From JAUYQR01 sp031415015 (lineage in GTDB: Bacteria > Pseudomonadota > Alphaproteobacteria > Rhodobacterales > Rhodobacteraceae), in the NCBI GenBank assembly GCA_031415015.1, contig JANOQT010000052.1:1-64000 (forward strand): a stretch of DNA of 64,000 bases. Direction: 5' to 3'. This document shows positions 8,716-17,463 of the stretch, one piece after another (the stretch's first letter is position 1; the number at the start of each line of letters is the position of its first letter). The notes under the pieces were generated by a model. The model worked only from the letters and a program-made list of their open reading frames with translations, did no database searches and had not been told where the DNA came from. A program made the translations under genes and the position numbers.

Positions 8716-10635
8716 ATGAAACCAATCGACGTGATCACCATCGGCCGCTCCTCTGTCGATCTGTACGGCGCGCAGGTCGGCGGGCGGCTGGAAGACATGG
8801 CGTCGTTCCAGAAATACATCGGCGGCAGCCCGACCAACATCGCTGCGGGCACCGCCCGGCTGGGGCTGCGATCAGCCTTGATCACCCGCGTCGGCGACGA
8901 ACACATGGGCCGCTTTATCCGCGAGGAACTGGTCCGCGAAGGCGTCGATGTGCGAGGGGTGAAAACCGACCCCGACCGCCTGACTGCCCTCGTCCTGCTG
9001 GGCATCCGCGACGACAAGCAGTTCCCGCTGATCTTCTACCGCGAAAACTGTGCCGACATGGCCCTGTGCGAGGATGACATCGACGAAGGCTTCATCTCCG
9101 AGACCCGCTCGGTCGTCGCCACCGGCACCCACCTGTCAAACCCGCGTACCGAAGCAGCGGTGATGAAGGCGCTGTCGCTCGCCCGAAAACACGGCGCGCG
9201 CACCGCGCTGGATATCGACTACCGCCCAAACCTGTGGGGCCTTGCCGGGCACGGGGACGGCGAAAGCCGATTCATCGAATCCGCCGCCGTGACGGCAAAG
9301 CTTCAAGCCACGCTGCACCTGTTCGACCTGATCGTCGGCACGGAGGAGGAGTTTCATATCGCTGGCGGGAACACCAACACCATCGCCGCCCTGCGTGCCG
9401 TCCGTGCGGTGTCCAATGCCACCCTCGTATGCAAACGCGGGCCGATGGGGGCAACGGCTTTCAATGCTGCCATTCCCGACACGTTGGACAGAGGCCAGTC
9501 CGGCCCCGGCTTCCCGATCAAAGTGTTCAATGTCCTTGGCGCGGGCGATGGCTTCATGTCCGGACTGCTGCGCGGCTGGATGGATGACGAACCCTGGCCC
9601 GTGGCTCTGAAATACGCCAACGCCTGCGGGGCTTTTGCGGTCTCTCGCCACGGCTGCACCCCCGCCTATCCGTCATGGGAGGAGTTGCAGTTCTTCCTTG
9701 CGCGCGGCGTCATCACCCCCGCCCTGCGCCACGATCAGCCGCTGGAACAAATCCACTGGTCCACCAACCGCCGCAAAGACTGGCCGCAAGTCCGCGCCTT
9801 TGCCTTCGACCACCGCAGCCAGCTGGAAGACATCCCCGGTGCCACGCCGGACAAGATCGCCCGCTTCAAGGAACTGTGCCTCGACGCCACTCTGACAGTA
9901 GCTAACGGCCAGCCCGGCTACGGCATCCTGTGCGACAACCGCCTCGGCAAATCCGCCCTGCACCGCGCTGCAGGCCAGGGCCTGTGGATCGGTCGCCCGG
10001 TCGAATGGCCCGGCTCGCGTCCCCTTACCCTTGAGCCCGAACTAGGCACCGATTTCGGCGGCCTGTCGGAATGGCCCTTGGAGCATGTCGTCAAGGTGCT
10101 GTGCTTCTGCCACCCCGACGACCAGCCCGCGATGCAGGCTGACCAAGAGGCGACGATCACCCGCCTGTTCCACGCCTGCCGCCGCAACCGTCTGGAAATG
10201 CTGCTGGAAGTGATCCCCTCCAAGGTCGCCCCCGTCTCCGACGACACCACCGCCCGCCTGATCACCCGCTTTTACGACATCGGCATCTATCCCGACTGGT
10301 GGAAGCTGGAACCGATGCAGACCGCCGCCGCGTGGGACGCGACCTGCACCGCGATCAGCACACGTGACCCGTATGTTCAGGGCATCGTGGTGCTTGGCCT
10401 TGGCCAGTCCGAAGCCGACCTCGCCAGCGCTTTCCGACTTGCCGCGAAACAGCCCTTGGTCAAAGGTTTCGCCGTGGGCCGCACCATCCACGCCGAAACG
10501 GGCCGCGACTGGATGGCTGGCCGCATTGACGACGCGACCGCAGTCACCACCATGGCCGCCACCTTCCGCCGCCTCTGTGGAATCTGGGATGATGCCCGCC
10601 AGACCGGTGCCCGCAGCGCAGGAGATGCCAAATGA
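8716..10635 (+). CDS. iolC: 5-dehydro-2-deoxygluconokinase fused to a DUF2090 aldolase-like domain
   Basis: A 639-residue protein; ATG 8716 follows GAGGAG at 8703. Residues 1-330 are a PfkB/ribokinase-fold kinase: DVITIGRSSVDLYGAQ, KYIGGSPTNIAAGTARLG and the catalytic signature NVLGAGDGFMSGLLRG, whose Asp is the general base. It phosphorylates 5-dehydro-2-deoxy-D-gluconate in myo-inositol breakdown. Residues ~340-630 are a DUF2090 domain resembling class I-type aldolases, thought to cleave the phosphorylated product, so two successive steps may sit on one chain. This fusion is common in proteobacterial iol clusters. The stop overlaps iolD by four bases (ATGA), implying coupled translation. 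Confidence 0.9.
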   Translation: MKPIDVITIGRSSVDLYGAQVGGRLEDMASFQKYIGGSPTNIAAGTARLGLRSALITRVGDEHMGRFIREELVREGVDVRGVKTDPDRLTALVLLGIRDDKQFPLIFYRENCADMALCEDDIDEGFISETRSVVATGTHLSNPRTEAAVMKALSLARKHGARTALDIDYRPNLWGLAGHGDGESRFIESAAVTAKLQATLHLFDLIVGTEEEFHIAGGNTNTIAALRAVRAVSNATLVCKRGPMGATAFNAAIPDTLDRGQSGPGFPIKVFNVLGAGDGFMSGLLRGWMDDEPWPVALKYANACGAFAVSRHGCTPAYPSWEELQFFLARGVITPALRHDQPLEQIHWSTNRRKDWPQVRAFAFDHRSQLEDIPGATPDKIARFKELCLDATLTVANGQPGYGILCDNRLGKSALHRAAGQGLWIGRPVEWPGSRPLTLEPELGTDFGGLSEWPLEHVVKVLCFCHPDDQPAMQADQEATITRLFHACRRNRLEMLLEVIPSKVAPVSDDTTARLITRFYDIGIYPDWWKLEPMQTAAAWDATCTAISTRDPYVQGIVVLGLGQSEADLASAFRLAAKQPLVKGFAVGRTIHAETGRDWMAGRIDDATAVTTMAATFRRLCGIWDDARQTGARSAGDAK

Positions 10636-12458
10636 CCACGATCCGCCTGACCGCCGCCCAAGCCATGATGCGCTGGCTTTCAGTGCAGATGATGCCCGAG
10701 GGTGACCGTTTCATCGAAGGCGTCTGGGCCATCTTCGGCCATGGCAATGTGGCAGGCATCGGCGAGGCGCTTCATGCGCACCGCGACACCCTGCCCACCT
10801 GGCGCGGCCAGAACGAACAGACCATGGCCCACGCCGCCATAGCCTTTGCCAAGACGCACCAACGGCGGCGCGCGATGGCCGTCACCTCCTCCATCGGGCC
10901 CGGTGCGACCAATATGGTCACTGCCGCCGCACTGGCGCATGTGAACCGGTTGCCGGTCCTGCTGATCCCCGGCGATGTGTTCGCCAGCCGCGCCCCCGAC
11001 CCGGTGCTGCAACAGATCGAAGATTTTGACGACGGTACCGTCAGCGCCAACGACTGCTTCCGCCCGGTCAGCCGCTATTTCGACCGCATCTCGCGGCCCG
11101 AACATATCCTGACCGCCCTGCCCCGCGCCTTGCGGGTGATGACCGACCCGGCCAATTGCGGCCCGGTGACGCTGGCGTTTTGTCAGGATACCCAGGCCGA
11201 AGCCTATGATTACCCTGTGGAATTCTTCACGCCCCACGTCTGGCACATCCGCCGCCCCGAACCAGACGCGCGCGAGTTGGAGGCCGCTATCACCGCCATC
11301 CGGGCCGCGAAAAAGCCGCTGATCGTGACAGGGGGCGGCGTGCTTTACTCCGGGGCCGAGGCCACGCTGGCCGAATTTTCCCGTCGCCACAACGTGCCGA
11401 TGGTAGAGACACAGGCCGGCAAGGGCGCTGTCGATTGGGAAGACCCGCTGCACTTCGGCTCTCCGGGCGTCACTGGCACCGAATGCGGCAACAAGCTGGC
11501 CGCCGAGGCCGATCTGGTGATTGGCGTTGGCACAAGGTTTCAGGATTTCACCACCGGCAGCTGGACGGTGTTTTCCGCGCCGGACCGAAAGCTGCTGTCA
11601 ATCAATATCCACGGCTACGATGCCTCCAAACGCGGCGCGCAGGCGCTGGTGTCGGATGCCAGAGTCGCACTTGAAAAGATCAGCGCCGCGTTGGGAAGTT
11701 ACCGCTTTGCCGACCCTGATGCCAAGGGCCGCAAGGGCTGGTTCGCCACCACCGACGCCCTGTTTGCGGCACCCGTTGGCAACCAGTTGCCGACCGATGC
11801 CCAAGTGATCGGCGCGGTTCAGCGGCAGACCGGGAAGAATTCCATCATCATGTCGGCTGCTGGCACGATGCCCGGCGCGCTGCATGTGCTGTGGCGCGCC
11901 GCAGCGGGTGGCTATCACATGGAGTACGGGTTTTCCTGCATGGGGTATGAACTGGCGGGCGCGATGGGCATCAAGATGGCGGCACCCGATCGCGATGTGG
12001 TCTGCATGATCGGCGATGGCAGCTACATGCTGGCCAATTCGGAACTGGCGACTGCGGTGATGATGGGCATCGCTTTCACCGTCGTGCTGACCGACAATCG
12101 CGGCTACGGCTGCATCAACCGGCTGCAACAGGCAACCGGTGGCGCGCCGTTCAACAACCTGCTGGACGACAGCTATCACGTCAATCCGGCCAACATCGAC
12201 TTTGTCGCTCATGCAGCCTCGATGGGGGCCAACGCGGTCAAGGTCGAAAGCATCGCGGCGCTTGAGGCCGCGATGGCCGAAGCCAAGACCGCCACCTTCC
12301 CCACCGTGATCGTGATCGTCAGCGATCCCGCCCCCGGCACCGGCGCGGGTGGCACATGGTGGAACGTCGCCGTGCCCGAAGTGTCCACGCGCGCCGAAGT
12401 CCGCGCCGCCCGCACTCAATACGAAACTGATGCCGCCCGCGCTTGGCTGGGCAACTGA
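10632..12458 (+). CDS. iolD: 3D-(3,5/4)-trihydroxycyclohexane-1,2-dione acylhydrolase (ThDP-dependent)
   Basis: A 608-residue thiamine-diphosphate enzyme that opens the inositol ring by hydrolysing trihydroxycyclohexanedione to 5-deoxyglucuronate. The N-terminal pyrimidine-binding domain (AMAVTSSIGPGATNMVTAA), the central domain (PLIVTGGGVLYSG) and the C-terminal ThDP/Mg domain are all present; the last carries GDGSYMLANSELATA with the downstream Asn of the metal motif (VVLTDNRGYG). Length matches the IolD family (about 600-640). It overlaps iolC by four bases and is followed after 9 bases by iolE. It belongs to the acetolactate synthase superfamily; synteny and the conserved VNPANIDFVAHAASMGA segment favour IolD. 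Confidence 0.93.
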   Translation: MTTIRLTAAQAMMRWLSVQMMPEGDRFIEGVWAIFGHGNVAGIGEALHAHRDTLPTWRGQNEQTMAHAAIAFAKTHQRRRAMAVTSSIGPGATNMVTAAALAHVNRLPVLLIPGDVFASRAPDPVLQQIEDFDDGTVSANDCFRPVSRYFDRISRPEHILTALPRALRVMTDPANCGPVTLAFCQDTQAEAYDYPVEFFTPHVWHIRRPEPDARELEAAITAIRAAKKPLIVTGGGVLYSGAEATLAEFSRRHNVPMVETQAGKGAVDWEDPLHFGSPGVTGTECGNKLAAEADLVIGVGTRFQDFTTGSWTVFSAPDRKLLSINIHGYDASKRGAQALVSDARVALEKISAALGSYRFADPDAKGRKGWFATTDALFAAPVGNQLPTDAQVIGAVQRQTGKNSIIMSAAGTMPGALHVLWRAAAGGYHMEYGFSCMGYELAGAMGIKMAAPDRDVVCMIGDGSYMLANSELATAVMMGIAFTVVLTDNRGYGCINRLQQATGGAPFNNLLDDSYHVNPANIDFVAHAASMGANAVKVESIAALEAAMAEAKTATFPTVIVIVSDPAPGTGAGGTWWNVAVPEVSTRAEVRAARTQYETDAARAWLGN

Positions 12459-12467
12459 GGACGCACC

Positions 12468-13364
12468 ATGATCCAGTTCGGAACCAACCCCATCGCCTGG
12501 GCCAATGACGATGACCAATCCATCGGCGCCGATATCCCGACCGCCCGAATTCTGGATGAGGCGGGTCGCCAGATCGGCTTTGACGGCATCGAAAACGGCC
12601 ACCGATGGCCGGATGACCCAGAGGATTTGCGCGCACTTTTAGCCTCTTATGGTCTGCAATTCATCTCGGGCTGGTATTCGACCAACCTGCTTGTCCAATC
12701 GGTCGAGGACGAGATTGTGGCCGTGCAACCCCATCTGGCCAAGCTGAAGCACAACGGCTGCAAGGTCTGCATCGTCTGCGAAACCTCCAACGCGATCCAC
12801 GGCGATGCGCACCGGCCAGTCAATGACCGCCCGCGCCTGACCCCTGAGGAAATGACCGCCTTTGGGGCAAAGCTGGAGGCTTTTGCGGCCTATCTGGCGG
12901 ATCAGGGCGTCACGGCGGTGTATCACCATCACATGGGCACCATCGTTGAATCGCCACAGGACATCGACGCCTTGATGGCTGCGACAGGCCCCCACCTGCA
13001 CCTGCTGTTCGACTCCGGCCACTGCATCTTTGGCGGTGGCGATCCGGTTGCCGTGCTGACCAGACACGCTGGACGCGTCCGCCATTTCCACGCCAAGAAC
13101 ATTCGCCCCGCGACCACTGCATTGGTTCGGGCCGAGGGCTGGTCCTTCCTGCAAGGCGTCGCCGGTGGCGCTTTCACCGTTCCGGGCGATCAGGACGGCG
13201 GGGTCGATTTCGCCCCCTTGCTGAAGATCCTCAAGGCAGCGGATTATGACGGCTGGATCGTGATCGAGGCAGAGCAAGACCCCAAGGTCCGCAACCCGCT
13301 ATTGTATCAGACGCTGGGGCTGGCAACACTGAAGCGGCTTTCGAGGGAAGCCGGTCTGATCTGA
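12468..13364 (+). CDS. iolE: Inosose (myo-inosose-2) dehydratase
   Basis: A 298-residue xylose-isomerase-like TIM barrel that dehydrates scyllo-inosose to trihydroxycyclohexanedione, the substrate of IolD next to it. Visible hallmarks are FGTNPIAWANDDDQSIG at the N-terminus, AVYHHHMGTIVE and LLFDSGHCIFGGGD (metal-binding His/Asp/Glu positions of the barrel), VRHFHAKNIR and WIVIEAEQDP near the C-terminus. ATG 12468 has only a weak upstream GAGG, but the N-terminal match fixes the start. Third gene of the iol operon; iolG (inositol dehydrogenase) and iolA are not in this window. Confidence 0.93.
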   Translation: MIQFGTNPIAWANDDDQSIGADIPTARILDEAGRQIGFDGIENGHRWPDDPEDLRALLASYGLQFISGWYSTNLLVQSVEDEIVAVQPHLAKLKHNGCKVCIVCETSNAIHGDAHRPVNDRPRLTPEEMTAFGAKLEAFAAYLADQGVTAVYHHHMGTIVESPQDIDALMAATGPHLHLLFDSGHCIFGGGDPVAVLTRHAGRVRHFHAKNIRPATTALVRAEGWSFLQGVAGGAFTVPGDQDGGVDFAPLLKILKAADYDGWIVIEAEQDPKVRNPLLYQTLGLATLKRLSREAGLI

Positions 13365-13402
13365 ACGATGTGCGGGACCGGGGGCCAGCCCCCGGACCCG
13401 AG

Positions 13403-13424
13403 GAGTATTTGGGAAAAGAGCAAA
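13403..13424 (+). repeat. Dispersed 22-bp repeat, copy 1
   Basis: A 22-base sequence starting GAGTATTTGGG and ending GAGCAAA lies in the 63-base gap between iolE and iolB. The identical 22 bases recur at 56545-56566. Just upstream, GGGGGCCAGCCCCC can form a short hairpin. Such elements are familiar in intergenic gaps of Rhodobacteraceae genomes. Here it sits inside an operon and contributes the purine-rich stretch (GGGAAAAGAG) ahead of the iolB ATG, so it may also serve as that gene's ribosome-binding region. Confidence 0.6.
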
Positions 13425-13427
13425 TAC

Positions 13428-14234
13428 ATGGCCGATCTTCTGCGCAAGCCCGTTGGTGCCACCGGCAAGGTGCATGACATCACTGCCCAGAGTGCAGGGT
13501 GGGGGTATGTCGGATTCAGCCTTTACCGGCTTGCGCCCGGCGATAGCGCCGCCGAAGTTACCGGCGACCGCGAGGTCATCCTGGTGCTTGTCGAGGGCAA
13601 GGCAGCGATCACGGCGGCCGGGCAGGACTGGGGGGTGATGGGCGACCGGATGGATGTATTCGAGCGCACCCCGCCGCATTGCCTTTACGTGCCCGATGGT
13701 ACCGACTGGCAAGCTACCGCCACCACCGCCTGCACCCTCGCGGTCTGTTCAGCCCCCGGTCACGGCACCCACATGGCCCAGCGCCTTGGCCCCGACGGGA
13801 TCACCCTTACCCCGCGCGGCAAAGGCCAGAACACCCGCTATATCAACAACATCGCCATGGAAGGCCGTGACGTCGCCGGCAGCTTGCTGGTCACGGAAGT
13901 CTTCACCCCCAATGGCAACTGGTCGTCCTACCCCAGCCACCGCCATGACGAGGATGACTTTCCCCGCATGACCTATCTGGAGGAAACCTATTACCACCGC
14001 ACCAATCCCGGCACCGGCTTCGCAATCCAGCGCGTCTATACCGAAGACGGGTCACTCGATGAAACCATGGCCCCAAAGAACCATGACGTGACGCTGGTGC
14101 CCAAGGGCCATCACCCTTGCGCAGCACCTTACGGCTATGACCTGTATTACCTGAACGTCATGGCCGGGCCCTTGCGCAAATGGCGGTTCCAGAACGATCC
14201 CGACCACGACTGGATCGCACAGCGCGATGCCTAG
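13428..14234 (+). CDS. iolB: 5-deoxy-glucuronate isomerase
   Basis: A 268-residue bicupin of the KduI/IolB family that converts 5-deoxyglucuronate to 5-dehydro-2-deoxygluconate, linking IolD to IolC. ATG 13428 (ADLLRKPVG) is preferred over an upstream in-frame ATG at 13368 because family members begin here and the extra residues would come from the intergenic repeat. Metal-site motifs SSYPSHRHDEDDFPR and YLEETYYHRTNPG are visible at residues ~160-190, followed by a second cupin strand near HHPCAAPYGYDLYYLNVMAG. Its TAG stop shares CTAG with the stop of the converging permease gene. Confidence 0.92.
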   Translation: MADLLRKPVGATGKVHDITAQSAGWGYVGFSLYRLAPGDSAAEVTGDREVILVLVEGKAAITAAGQDWGVMGDRMDVFERTPPHCLYVPDGTDWQATATTACTLAVCSAPGHGTHMAQRLGPDGITLTPRGKGQNTRYINNIAMEGRDVAGSLLVTEVFTPNGNWSSYPSHRHDEDDFPRMTYLEETYYHRTNPGTGFAIQRVYTEDGSLDETMAPKNHDVTLVPKGHHPCAAPYGYDLYYLNVMAGPLRKWRFQNDPDHDWIAQRDA

Positions 14235-15010
14235 GCAGTCTTCTGCGGTACCCGGCCTTCCAGCCATTTGAACAACAGCACGATCAGCCCGGCCAGCGCC
14301 ATATACACCACTGCCAACAGCAGCAGCGGCTCGTACACGATAAAGGTATCCTGCCGGATACGCGAGGCGACGGCGTAGATATCCACCACAGTGATCGTCG
14401 CGACCAGCGGTGTTGCTTTCAACTGCAACACCGTCTCGCCACCCAGAGTCGGCAGCACCCGCTGCAACGCCTGCGGCAGCCAGATCCGGCGGAAAATCGT
14501 AAACCGAGGCATGCCCATCGCCCGCGCCGCCTCCAGCTGGCCGTGCGGCACGCCCTTGAACGCGCCGCGCATCACCTCGCCCTCATAGCCTGCCACCGAC
14601 AGGCTCAGCGCCAGAACCGCATAGGGCCAGGCCTGCCGTAAGATCGGCCACAGCGACGAATCCCGTATCCACGGGATCGACGGGAACAGCGACCCCAGCC
14701 CGTAGTACAGCAGCCACAGCTGCAACAGCAACGGCGTGCCCCGGATCAGCCCGCAGAACAGCCGCGCAGGGGTAGCCAGCCACCACGGACCCGCCGCCTG
14801 AGCAAGGCCCAGCGGGATCGCCAGCAGCATCCCCAGCACCATCGTCACCACCAGAATCCAGATGGTCCGCCAGATGCCCTGCAGGATCAGCGTCTGATAT
14901 TTCGGATCGGCCAGCCAGCTCCAGTCCATCGCCAGCGCACACCACGCCACCAGCGCCAGCGCCACGGCCAGCATCACGATCCGGCGCGGCTTCCAGAACC
15001 CTTGCATCAC
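14231..15010 (-). CDS. Polar amino acid ABC transporter permease (HisM/ArtM-like)
   Basis: A 259-residue inner-membrane protein with about five hydrophobic segments and the permease EAA loop QLEAARAMGMPRFTIF at residues ~175-190, the docking site for the ATPase. The His/Glu/Arg/opine permease family (PF00528) is clear from GLIRGTPLLLQLWLLYYGLG. It is the last gene of the unit 16556-17329, 15748-16515, 15007-15744, 14231-15010 and overlaps the preceding permease by four bases. Its stop overlaps the stop of iolB, which converges on it. Substrate is probably a basic amino acid or opine-like compound, judged only from family resemblance. Confidence 0.85.
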   Translation of the reverse strand: MMQGFWKPRRIVMLAVALALVAWCALAMDWSWLADPKYQTLILQGIWRTIWILVVTMVLGMLLAIPLGLAQAAGPWWLATPARLFCGLIRGTPLLLQLWLLYYGLGSLFPSIPWIRDSSLWPILRQAWPYAVLALSLSVAGYEGEVMRGAFKGVPHGQLEAARAMGMPRFTIFRRIWLPQALQRVLPTLGGETVLQLKATPLVATITVVDIYAVASRIRQDTFIVYEPLLLLAVVYMALAGLIVLLFKWLEGRVPQKTA

Positions 15011-15744
15011 TTTTCCCCCGTGCGCACCTGGCCGCGACGGGCCCAGGTTTCAAGCCGGTTGAAGAGCAATGTCGAAATTATTGAGATAAATAGATAAAGC
15101 AGTCCCGCCGCCATGAAGAAGGTGAAGAATGCCTTCGTCGTGCTGGCCGCCTGCCGGGTCACCAGCGTCAGCTCGCCGAACCCCACCACGGCCAAAAGCG
15201 CGGTGTCCTTGGTCGCCACCAGCCACAGGTTCGCCAGCCCCGGAATCGCCGAGGCCAGCATCAACGGCAAGGTCACCCGTAGCGCAAGCTTCAACGGCGG
15301 CATGCCCATCGCCCGCGCCGCCTCGATCTGCCCGGGCGGCACCGACAGGATCGCGCCGCGCAAGACTTCGGTCGCATAAGCACCCTGCACCACGCCCAGA
15401 ACCGCGATACCGGCAGCGAAGCCGGATATCTGGATGCGCCCGAACCCCCATGACAGCAGCAGGCTGTTCAGGGAACTTGTCACCGCAAAATACAGGATGA
15501 GGATCAGTATCAGCTCGGGGACCGCCCGCACGATGGTAGTATAGATGCCCAGAAGATCGCGCGTCACCGGCCCGCCATACAGCTTGCCATACGCCCCGGC
15601 GATGCCGATCAGGATGCCAAGACCGTAAGCCCCCACCGCAATCAGTACCGAATTCATCAACCCGACAAGCAAGGTAGCCCCCCAACCGGGGGGCGCAAAG
15701 GCCAGAAGATCCAGCGTAGAGGCCGCGAAGGCCCCGCCCGTCAT
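15007..15744 (-). CDS. Polar amino acid ABC transporter permease (HisQ-like)
   Basis: A 245-residue membrane protein, partner of the second permease downstream. It has the EAA loop QIEAARAMGMPPLKLALR and the family stretch IVRAVPELILILILYFAV. It starts three bases after the binding-protein stop and ends in an ATGA overlap with the next permease, so the two subunits are probably made in equal amounts. Together they would form the transmembrane channel of a type I importer. Length is normal for the family (220-250). Confidence 0.85.
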   Translation of the reverse strand: MTGGAFAASTLDLLAFAPPGWGATLLVGLMNSVLIAVGAYGLGILIGIAGAYGKLYGGPVTRDLLGIYTTIVRAVPELILILILYFAVTSSLNSLLLSWGFGRIQISGFAAGIAVLGVVQGAYATEVLRGAILSVPPGQIEAARAMGMPPLKLALRVTLPLMLASAIPGLANLWLVATKDTALLAVVGFGELTLVTRQAASTTKAFFTFFMAAGLLYLFISIISTLLFNRLETWARRGQVRTGEK

Positions 15745-15747
15745 CGG

Positions 15748-16515
15748 TCAGTCGCCGTAGATCGACGAGGCGAAGTACTTCGCCGTGATCGTGTCATAGG
15801 TGCCATCCGCCCGCACTGCCGCAATCGCGGCGTTGATCTTGGCAACCATTTCCGCCTCGCCCTTGCGCACGCCCGCGCCCACGCCCAACCCAAGGATATC
15901 CTTGTCGTCTTCCACAGCGCCCTTCAACTCGCAGCAGGCTGCCCCCGCCTCAGAGGCCAGGAAGGCGTCCATTGCAATGCTGTCGGCCTGCATCGCGTCG
16001 ATCCGGCCAGCCGCAAGGTCCGAATTCACTTCGTCCTGCGTCTGGTAAATCTTGATCTCGGCCGCAGTCGGACCAAAGTACTTTTCGACGTAGTCGGCAT
16101 GGATCGTCGACCCCTGCACGCCGATGATCTTGCCCGTCAGCCCCTCTGGCGTCGCGGCCATTTCAACGCCCTTCGCTCCTACAACCACCGTTGGCGTGTT
16201 GTAATACTTGTCTGAAAAATCGATCGACTGCTTGCGTTCTTCGGTAATCGACATCGACGCCATGATCACGTCGATCTGCCCCGACGTCAGCGACGGGATG
16301 ATCCCGTCCCAGGCCACCGGCGTGATCACGCATGTCATTTCCGCCGCCGCGCAGACCGCGTTGATGAAATCGATCTCCCAGCCCACCCAATTCCCGCTGG
16401 CATCGGGAGAGGCGAAAGGCGGATAGGCTTCGGCAGCGATTCCGATCTTCACCTCTTGCGCGGCCACGGGTGCGGCGGCAAGCAGCGCCGCCACGATCAG
16501 GGATTTCAATTTCAT
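15748..16515 (-). CDS. Periplasmic amino acid-binding protein of the ABC transporter
   Basis: A 255-residue solute-binding protein. ATG 16515 is chosen because AAGGAGA lies eight bases upstream and a standard signal peptide follows (MKLKSLIVAALLAAAPVAAQ, cleavage after about residue 20). Family 3 (SBP_bac_3) features follow: IGIAAEAYPPFASPD, WVGWEIDFINAVCAAAE, MSITEERKQSIDFSDKYY and AMQADSIAMDAFL. It catches the substrate in the periplasm and delivers it to the two permeases. Closest in feel to lysine/arginine/ornithine/histidine binders; the exact ligand cannot be read from sequence alone. Confidence 0.88.
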   Translation of the reverse strand: MKLKSLIVAALLAAAPVAAQEVKIGIAAEAYPPFASPDASGNWVGWEIDFINAVCAAAEMTCVITPVAWDGIIPSLTSGQIDVIMASMSITEERKQSIDFSDKYYNTPTVVVGAKGVEMAATPEGLTGKIIGVQGSTIHADYVEKYFGPTAAEIKIYQTQDEVNSDLAAGRIDAMQADSIAMDAFLASEAGAACCELKGAVEDDKDILGLGVGAGVRKGEAEMVAKINAAIAAVRADGTYDTITAKYFASSIYGD

Positions 16516-16555
16516 GCCGTGTCTCCTTGTTGTATTCACGATACTTTTCTTTAGC

Positions 16556-17329
16556 TTAGCTGACAGACCTGATGAATTGCTTCAACCGGTCAGATTTGGG
16601 CGCGCCAAACAGTTGATCCGGCGGCCCCTGTTCTTCGATCATGCCATTGTGCAGGTAGATCACATGGCTCGCCACTTCGCGGGCGAACTTCATCTCATGC
16701 GTCACCAGCACCATGGTGCGGCCTTCGTCGGCAAGCCCCCGGATGACCTGCAACACCTCGCCCACCAGTTCAGGGTCCAAAGCGCTGGTCGGCTCGTCGA
16801 ACAGCATCGCCTTGGGTTCCATGCACAAGGCCCGGGCAATCGCCGCGCGCTGCTGCTGGCCACCGGACAGAAAGGCAGGATAGGCGTCTTCCTTTTCCGC
16901 CAGCCCCACCCGCGCCAGCAGTTTGCGTGCCCGGGCAATCGCCTCGTCCCGGGGGCATTTCATCACATGCACCGGCACTTCGATCAGGTTTTCCAGCACC
17001 GTCCGGTGGGTCCACAGATTGAACGACTGGAACACCATCCCCAGGCTTTGCCGGATCCGCTCCAGCTGACGCCGGTCGGTCGGCGCACCGTCCGGTCCCA
17101 TCGCCACCGCTTCGCCCGCAATCGAGATCTTGCCGCCGGAGGGTGTTTCCAGAAAGTTGATGCAGCGCAGCATGGTCGATTTCCCCGACCCGGATCCGCC
17201 GATGATCGCGATCACATCGCCTTCATGCGCGGTCAGCGACACACCTTTCAGCACGTGATGGGTACCAAAGCTTTTGTGCAGATCCTCGACCCGGATCGCT
17301 TCGCCTGTCTGTAGTGATGTGTCCGCCAT
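16556..17329 (-). CDS. Amino acid ABC transporter ATP-binding protein (HisP-like)
   Basis: A 257-residue ATPase with Walker A GGSGSGKST (residues ~37-45), signature LSGGQQQRAAIARAL, Walker B AMLFDEPTSALDPE and the switch His in VTHEM. The insertion between Walker A and the Q-loop (GPDGAPTDRRQLERIRQS) is typical of the HisP/OccP subgroup for histidine, arginine and opines. First gene of the transporter unit, divergent from surE with a 134-base gap that should hold its promoter. It powers uptake from the cytoplasmic face. Confidence 0.9.
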   Translation of the reverse strand: MADTSLQTGEAIRVEDLHKSFGTHHVLKGVSLTAHEGDVIAIIGGSGSGKSTMLRCINFLETPSGGKISIAGEAVAMGPDGAPTDRRQLERIRQSLGMVFQSFNLWTHRTVLENLIEVPVHVMKCPRDEAIARARKLLARVGLAEKEDAYPAFLSGGQQQRAAIARALCMEPKAMLFDEPTSALDPELVGEVLQVIRGLADEGRTMVLVTHEMKFAREVASHVIYLHNGMIEEQGPPDQLFGAPKSDRLKQFIRSVS

Positions 17330-17410
17330 GAGTCCCCACTCAGGATTACTGCCATCAAACTCCGCAAACCAGCGTCACGCAAGCTTTTCCTCGCCCCGTC
17401 ACCCCTTGGC

Positions 17411-17439
17411 TTGAAGCGCCCCCGGCGCTCGTCTAATCA
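17411..17439 (+). promoter_or_regulatory. Probable surE promoter
   Basis: TTGAAG (17411-17416) and TAATCA (17434-17439) are spaced by 17 bases. Transcription would begin near 17446, 18 bases before the surE ATG at 17464; AGAGGGG at 17450-17456 is the likely ribosome-binding site. It would drive surE, pcm and the NlpD-like gene. Confidence 0.45.
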
Positions 17440-17463
17440 GGTGGCAGCCAGAGGGGTTCCCGA

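Noticed and set aside
11598..12602. 334-codon open frame opposite iolD
   Set aside because: Runs antisense to a complete iolD with strong family motifs; composition reflects high G+C codon bias (His/Gly/Asp-rich), no domain recognisable.
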